This document shows, piece after piece, positions 30,140 through 33,952 of a DNA stretch of 33,952 nucleotides. The notes beneath the pieces are model-generated. The model was not told the origin of the DNA. It did not search any database and worked only from the letters and a program-made list of their open reading frames with translations. The position numbers and the translations under genes were made by a program. The stretch is taken from NCBI GenBank assembly GCA_964572065.1, contig CAZNER010000016.1, positions 1 through 33,952 on the forward strand, read 5' to 3'. Numbering within the stretch: the stretch's first letter is position 1; the number at the start of each line of letters is the position of its first letter. The stretch is from CAZNER01 sp964572065 (lineage in GTDB: Bacteria > Patescibacteriota > Dojkabacteria > JAHIVN01).

Positions 30140-31924
30140 ATGAAATTTAGTGAATTTGCTATTACCCTGGAAAATATTGAAAAAGCTTCCTCAAGAAACT
30201 TAATGAAGGATATTGTGTCAGATCTTATTAAAGTTCTTGATTATAATGAGGTGGGAGAGGCTATGTATTTAATGCAGGGACGAGTTGTACCACGTTTTAT
30301 ATCTTTAGAATTTAATGTTGCTGAAAAACTAATATTAAGGGTTTTAGAAGAGATATCGGGTAAAGGTATAGATGAAGTTGAGTCTGTTTATAGAGATCTG
30401 GGAGATTTAGGACTTGTTGCAGAAAAGTATATTGAGAATCTTAAATCTTCAATAAATATTAAGGAAGTTTATGATGATTTGAAGAAAATTGCTAGTTTAG
30501 AAGGAGAAGGGTCAGTAGATGCAAAGATTAATCACGTTGTTGAATTATTAAAGTTATGCGATTCTCTTTCATCTAGATATATTGTTAGAATTATTATTGG
30601 TGATATGCGGCTTGGGGTAAGTGACAAGAGTATTTTAGATGCTTTGTCAGTGGTATTAGTTGGAGATAAAAGCAAACGCGAATTGTTAGATAAAGTTTAT
30701 GGAGTAAGAAGTGATATTGGATATATAGTAAAGATTGCTAAAGAAAAGGGAGTGAAGGGGGTAAAAGATATATCAATTAATCTAGGAATACCAATAGCTT
30801 CAATGAATTGTGAACGTGAGGAAACATTCCAAAAAATCTTAGAAAGGTTTTCACCGGCTATAGTCCAGCCTAAATATGATGGATTAAGATGCCAAGTGCA
30901 TTATGATCAAGATATAATTGGAACCAGAGAGATCAAACAATTTGAAAGTAAGGATAAATCTAAGGAAAAGGGTTCGAAAATTATGGTTTTTTCTAGAAAT
31001 TTGGAAGATTTAACAGATATGTTTCCTGAGTTGCTTTCTGCTTTGGATAAGTTAAAAATTAAGTCGGTTATATTCGATTGTGAGGTTGTAGGCTTTGATC
31101 CTGAGACTAATAAATTAGTACCTTTCCAAAAGACCATGAAGAGGAAGAGGAAGTATGAAATCAAAGATACATCTCAATCAATACCTATTAATGCCTATGT
31201 ATTTGACATACTATATTGTAATGGGAAGAGTTATTTAGATGAGCCCTTATCAAAAAGGGTAGATGTTATTAGTTTGATTTTTAAAAATGCTGATAAACAA
31301 GATGTTTTTAAATTAGCACCAAGTAATAAAGTATCCAAAAAAGAAAAGATGGGAGATTTATTTGATGGTTATGTTCAAACGGGTTTAGAGGGAATTATCG
31401 CAAAGAATCCCTCCTCAGAGTATTATCCTGGTAAAAGGGGATTTGATTGGATAAAGTTTAAAAAGAGTAAGAAGGGACATCTAATTGATAATATTGATTC
31501 AGTTGTTTTAGGATATTTCAGTGGATATGGAGATCGTGCTAAGTTTGGTATAGGGGCCTTTTTAGTAGGAGTTAAAAATGAGAATACTAATAAATTTGAA
31601 TCAATAGCTAAGGTTGGAACTGGAGTTACTGATTGTCAGTGGAAAAAGATAAAAGATAAACTTGATAGTATATCTGTTGGAAAGAAGCCAAGGAGTGTTT
31701 TAGTTTCTAAGCAGTTAAAGCCTAATGTTTGGGTGAAACCCGAAGTTGTTGCGGTTGTTGAAGCTGATGAAATAACAAAAAGTCCAAATCATATGGCGGG
31801 TATGAATGAGGGAAAGGGATATTCGTTGAGATTCCCGAGAATGTTTGAATTTGATAGGAAAGATAAAAATGTTGACGACATAACTACTGTAGCTGAGGTA
31901 AAGAGGATGTATAATTTACAATAA
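30140..31924 (+). CDS. lig: ATP-dependent DNA ligase, archaeal/eukaryotic type I
   Basis: A 594-aa protein with the three-domain layout of archaeal ligases. The helical DNA-binding domain (1-215) contains RIIIGDMRLGVSDKSIL. The nucleotidyltransferase core has motif I KYDGLRCQ with the adenylated Lys at 245, FDCEVVGFD (motif III/IIIa region), GLEGIIAKNP (motif IV) and WIKFKK (motif V). An OB domain follows from about 450. It joins nicks using ATP; the usual bacterial replicative ligase uses NAD+. The length matches archaeal Lig rather than the short bacterial LigB/C/D forms. It is probably cotranscribed with fic. Whether an NAD+ ligase also exists cannot be seen here. Confidence 0.93.
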   Translation: MKFSEFAITLENIEKASSRNLMKDIVSDLIKVLDYNEVGEAMYLMQGRVVPRFISLEFNVAEKLILRVLEEISGKGIDEVESVYRDLGDLGLVAEKYIENLKSSINIKEVYDDLKKIASLEGEGSVDAKINHVVELLKLCDSLSSRYIVRIIIGDMRLGVSDKSILDALSVVLVGDKSKRELLDKVYGVRSDIGYIVKIAKEKGVKGVKDISINLGIPIASMNCEREETFQKILERFSPAIVQPKYDGLRCQVHYDQDIIGTREIKQFESKDKSKEKGSKIMVFSRNLEDLTDMFPELLSALDKLKIKSVIFDCEVVGFDPETNKLVPFQKTMKRKRKYEIKDTSQSIPINAYVFDILYCNGKSYLDEPLSKRVDVISLIFKNADKQDVFKLAPSNKVSKKEKMGDLFDGYVQTGLEGIIAKNPSSEYYPGKRGFDWIKFKKSKKGHLIDNIDSVVLGYFSGYGDRAKFGIGAFLVGVKNENTNKFESIAKVGTGVTDCQWKKIKDKLDSISVGKKPRSVLVSKQLKPNVWVKPEVVAVVEADEITKSPNHMAGMNEGKGYSLRFPRMFEFDRKDKNVDDITTVAEVKRMYNLQ

Positions 31925-31954
31925 AATTTTTAGTTTAATTTTTACTTCCTTCAA

Positions 31955-32908
31955 ATGAATAATTTATTAGATTATAAACCTCCGCGTATAGATTTCCCAA
32001 ATATTAACTCTATTAAGCCCTTGTGGAACAAAGATGGTAGTCAAGTTGGAGTGGATGGTCTTGAAGATTATTACACAGAAAGATTTCCAAATAAATTTGA
32101 TTTTGTTGTTCCTTTTAAAGAGGAATTTTTTAAGTGGATGAGAGGGTATAAGATTCCTAAGAAATATAGAATAAATAAGAGTTTGGATGATTTTGAGATA
32201 TTAGCTTTTGATAGCAAGTATAAAAAAATAGTTGAGTCTAAAATGAGAACTCTTACTGAGATATGTAATGTTCATCCTTATACTGACCATGAGTCGAGAT
32301 TCCGGTATCAAAAATTAGTTATTGATTTGATGGAAATTCATGCAGAAAAGAGTTTTAAGAGATTTAAGAAAGAAGAGATTTTTATTTTAGAACCTTTACG
32401 TGCAGGTGCCCTTGCAGGAATTGTTTATAATGTGAAGGATAAGTATAGAAAAAGAGGGATTTTCAAAAGATTACCTAAAAAAGATGGAGGTACGTGGACA
32501 GGTATTTCAGGATTAGACCTTTCGAATATTGAAAGGAATTCTGCTTTAATTGTAGCGGAATGTTGTACTGGATCTGGGGCTACAGTAGTATCTTTAATGT
32601 TATATCTTAAAGAAAAGAGTATAAAGCCAAAGGTAATTGAAGTCCATTCAATAAACTCTCCAATGCATAGTGGTATTTTTATACTTAAAGCTGCAGAGGA
32701 GTTGGGTTTTAAAGTTTGTATAAAGACAGCGTCTATTGGATTCTGGGAAAATGATAAATTATACAATATGAGGATAGGTGACGAGTGGAGTGATGGGGTT
32801 TATTTTGTTTGTGATGCAGGAGATTTTTCTATACCTTTACCTAAGGAATTTAATAAAAGAGCATGGTGGAATAAAAGGCGTGTTTATAAGAAAGGTTTAT
32901 TGGATTAA
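31955..32908 (+). CDS. Phosphoribosyltransferase-like protein
   Basis: A 317-aa protein, cytosolic, with no signal peptide. Two segments recall the uracil-phosphoribosyltransferase fold: ILEPLRAGALAG (145-154, like the PIxRAG strand-turn) and IVAECCTGSGATVVSLM (from 199), which resembles a PRPP loop with TGSGAT. The usual acidic pair before the loop is replaced by E-C-C, so PRPP binding may be altered. The N-terminal 130 residues, with KWMRGYKIPKKYR, match nothing I recognise. It follows the ligase by 30 bp and probably ends the fic-lig transcript. Catalytic activity is uncertain. Confidence 0.45.
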   Translation: MNNLLDYKPPRIDFPNINSIKPLWNKDGSQVGVDGLEDYYTERFPNKFDFVVPFKEEFFKWMRGYKIPKKYRINKSLDDFEILAFDSKYKKIVESKMRTLTEICNVHPYTDHESRFRYQKLVIDLMEIHAEKSFKRFKKEEIFILEPLRAGALAGIVYNVKDKYRKRGIFKRLPKKDGGTWTGISGLDLSNIERNSALIVAECCTGSGATVVSLMLYLKEKSIKPKVIEVHSINSPMHSGIFILKAAEELGFKVCIKTASIGFWENDKLYNMRIGDEWSDGVYFVCDAGDFSIPLPKEFNKRAWWNKRRVYKKGLLD

Positions 32909-32939
32909 GATTTTGATTTAACTTATTTGCAAAATTGTA

Positions 32940-32968
32940 TTGACAATAATAGTATTTATTTTTATACT
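32940..32968 (+). promoter_or_regulatory. Promoter of the DUF4870-like gene
   Basis: TTGACA (32940-32945), 17 nt, TATACT (32963-32968): perfect -35 and 5/6 -10. The leader would be about 31 nt. The -35 lies inside a 13-nt motif repeated at the end of the window. Confidence 0.7.
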
Positions 32969-33005
32969 TAATATAATATAATTTTATTTTTTAATTTATT
33001 CATAA

Positions 33006-33356
33006 ATGGCAGAGGAAAAGAAACAGACTTCAAGTGCAAGTAAAAACAGAACTAATGCTTTGCTGGCATGGGTTTTTGCACCAATTACGAGTTTTATCTT
33101 TATGAATGATGAAGATCCATTTACAAAAAAGTGTGCAAAGCACTCTTTGTACTTCGGTGTAGTTGATGTGGTTCTTCAAGTGGTTTTGATCTTGGGAGGT
33201 ACGATACTCTCTTTTGCTTTTATAGGGATATGTTGTTTTCCAATCTCGGCAGTTTGGGGACTTGTAAGTTTAGCTGTAAGAATTATTGGAGCTGTGAAAG
33301 CAAATAATGGCGAGCTATTCGAGGTTCCTGTAATTAGCGATATGGTAAAAGAATAA
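33006..33356 (+). CDS. DUF4870/Tic20-like small membrane protein
   Basis: A 116-aa protein. A polar N-terminus is followed by NRTNALLAWVFAPITSFIFM, a polar stretch DDPFTKKCAKHSLYFGVV, and two or three more hydrophobic helices to about residue 97. The pattern of a short first helix, a charged KxHA/KHSLYF-type motif and then two helices is that of DUF4870 (Tic20-related fold). No function is established for the family. It is monocistronic, between a strong promoter and a strong terminator. Confidence 0.65.
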   Translation: MAEEKKQTSSASKNRTNALLAWVFAPITSFIFMNDEDPFTKKCAKHSLYFGVVDVVLQVVLILGGTILSFAFIGICCFPISAVWGLVSLAVRIIGAVKANNGELFEVPVISDMVKE

Positions 33357-33388
33357 TCCATATTAGTATAAAATTGATAACAAAAATT

Positions 33389-33421
33389 GCTATCTTGCTT
33401 TTTAGTAAGATAGCTTTTTTT
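33389..33421 (+). terminator. Intrinsic terminator after the DUF4870-like gene
   Basis: 11-bp stem GCTATCTTGCT (33389-33399) with AGTAAGATAGC (33404-33414), one G-U pair, T4 loop and seven T residues after it. Confidence 0.92.
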
Positions 33422-33461
33422 GTTATAATATATTAGGTTTTATTTATTTTTATTTTGATAT

Positions 33462-33929
33462 ATGGAAAAGTTAAATAATTTTATTAACAATCTAAGACAG
33501 GTTAAATTGAGTGATATCAATTTAAAGCAACTTACTGATCTTGATTATTTATTAGATCGTAATCCTACGGAAATATTTATTTATGAACAATGGATTTATG
33601 TTTTTGTTTTGGCAAATATATTTTTTTCGATGATTGGATTTATTTATGTATCCAAATTATTTTTTGATTCTAAACCCAAGTATAGATTTATAAGGAAAAT
33701 ATCATTTTTTTGGTTTTCTAATACATTATTCTTACTGCTATATAATTTAATTAGGTCAGAAGGAGTAAGATTTTTATCTATGAGGTTATTTTTAGTGTTA
33801 ATACCGTTAGCTTATTTGGGTATTATAATATATACACTGATATATCGGATATTTTATCTTCCTGGGAGATTGAAAAAATTTAAAGAAGCAAAATTAAGAG
33901 ATAAGTATAGTAACAAAAAGAGAAGATAG
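33462..33929 (+). CDS. Hypothetical multi-helix membrane protein
   Basis: A 155-aa protein. A polar 40-residue N-terminus precedes hydrophobic helices at about 44-66, 80-95 and 107-128, followed by a basic C-terminus (RLKKFKEAKLRDKYSNKKRR). Three transmembrane helices with the basic tail inside are likely. No family is recognised. A TATAAT at 33424-33429 just after the terminator may be its -10, with no good -35. Confidence 0.6.
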   Translation: MEKLNNFINNLRQVKLSDINLKQLTDLDYLLDRNPTEIFIYEQWIYVFVLANIFFSMIGFIYVSKLFFDSKPKYRFIRKISFFWFSNTLFLLLYNLIRSEGVRFLSMRLFLVLIPLAYLGIIIYTLIYRIFYLPGRLKKFKEAKLRDKYSNKKRR

Positions 33930-33944
33930 AGTAGGGAATTTGTA

Positions 33945-33950
33945 TTGACA
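33945..33950 (+). promoter_or_regulatory. Probable -35 box of the next gene's promoter
   Basis: TTGACA within TTGTATTGACAAT (33940-33952), identical over 13 nt to the -35 region of the DUF4870-like gene. The -10 lies beyond the window. Confidence 0.4.
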
Positions 33951-33952
33951 AT

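Noticed and set aside
1..33952. CRISPR array, transposon ends, prophage genes, rRNA or tmRNA.
   Set aside because: No regularly spaced direct repeats, transposase motifs, phage structural module or rRNA/tmRNA sequence was seen on reading both strands.

Overview
The window looks like a chromosomal segment of an AT-rich member of the Candidate Phyla Radiation (Patescibacteria), possibly Dojkabacteria/WS6 or a relative. This is inferred from gene content, not from a phylogenetic marker. The pointers are a tandem array of short two-helix T4SS-pilin-like proteins, a VirD4-like ATPase with a membrane-anchored N-terminus, a baseplate-J-like membrane protein beside an FtsA-like ATPase, an archaeal-type ATP-dependent DNA ligase, and almost no Shine-Dalgarno sequences. 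UGA serves as a stop (Nudix and DivIC/FtsB genes), so the UGA=Gly code of Gracilibacteria/Absconditabacteria does not apply.

Layout. 1-226 holds the 5' part of a minus-strand HAD-like gene running off the window. 366-3536 encodes an FtsA/PilM-like ATPase and a baseplate-J-like membrane protein. 3558-5714 is a self-contained groES-groEL unit with a near-consensus promoter, a degenerate CIRCE-like operator and a strong terminator. 5730-18292 is the most distinctive part: a cysteine-rich pilin-like protein, five more T4SS-pilin-like proteins, a secreted coiled-coil + SpoIID/LytB-like wall protein, a PH-like membrane protein, a tiny membrane protein, a PP2C-like/TM/beta-propeller protein, SmpB, a disordered N/Q-rich protein and the VirD4-like ATPase. 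I read most of this as an envelope-spanning secretion/pilus or DNA-transfer apparatus, with smpB a passenger.

18338-19297 (minus) carries tRNA-Ile with a genomic UAU anticodon, a Nudix hydrolase and an overlapping deoxyribosyltransferase-like pseudogene with two TAA stops. 19556-22335 has a COG2509-type flavoprotein facing a Xer-like recombinase, and a divergent DivIC/FtsB-like gene. Two CAU tRNAs (initiator and probable elongator Met) follow a 38-bp palindrome. 22682-27750 is ftsH, polA and a small membrane-anchored winged-helix protein. An unrecognised 407-aa gene (minus) separates that protein from a fic gene whose C-terminal winged helix closely resembles it. The fic gene leads an ATP-dependent ligase and a phosphoribosyltransferase-like gene. 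The window ends with a DUF4870-like gene, a terminator, an unknown membrane protein and the -35 box of the next promoter.

The plus strand is visibly richer in G/T than C/A over genes of both orientations, so it is probably the leading strand. No rRNA, CRISPR array, transposase or phage module was seen.
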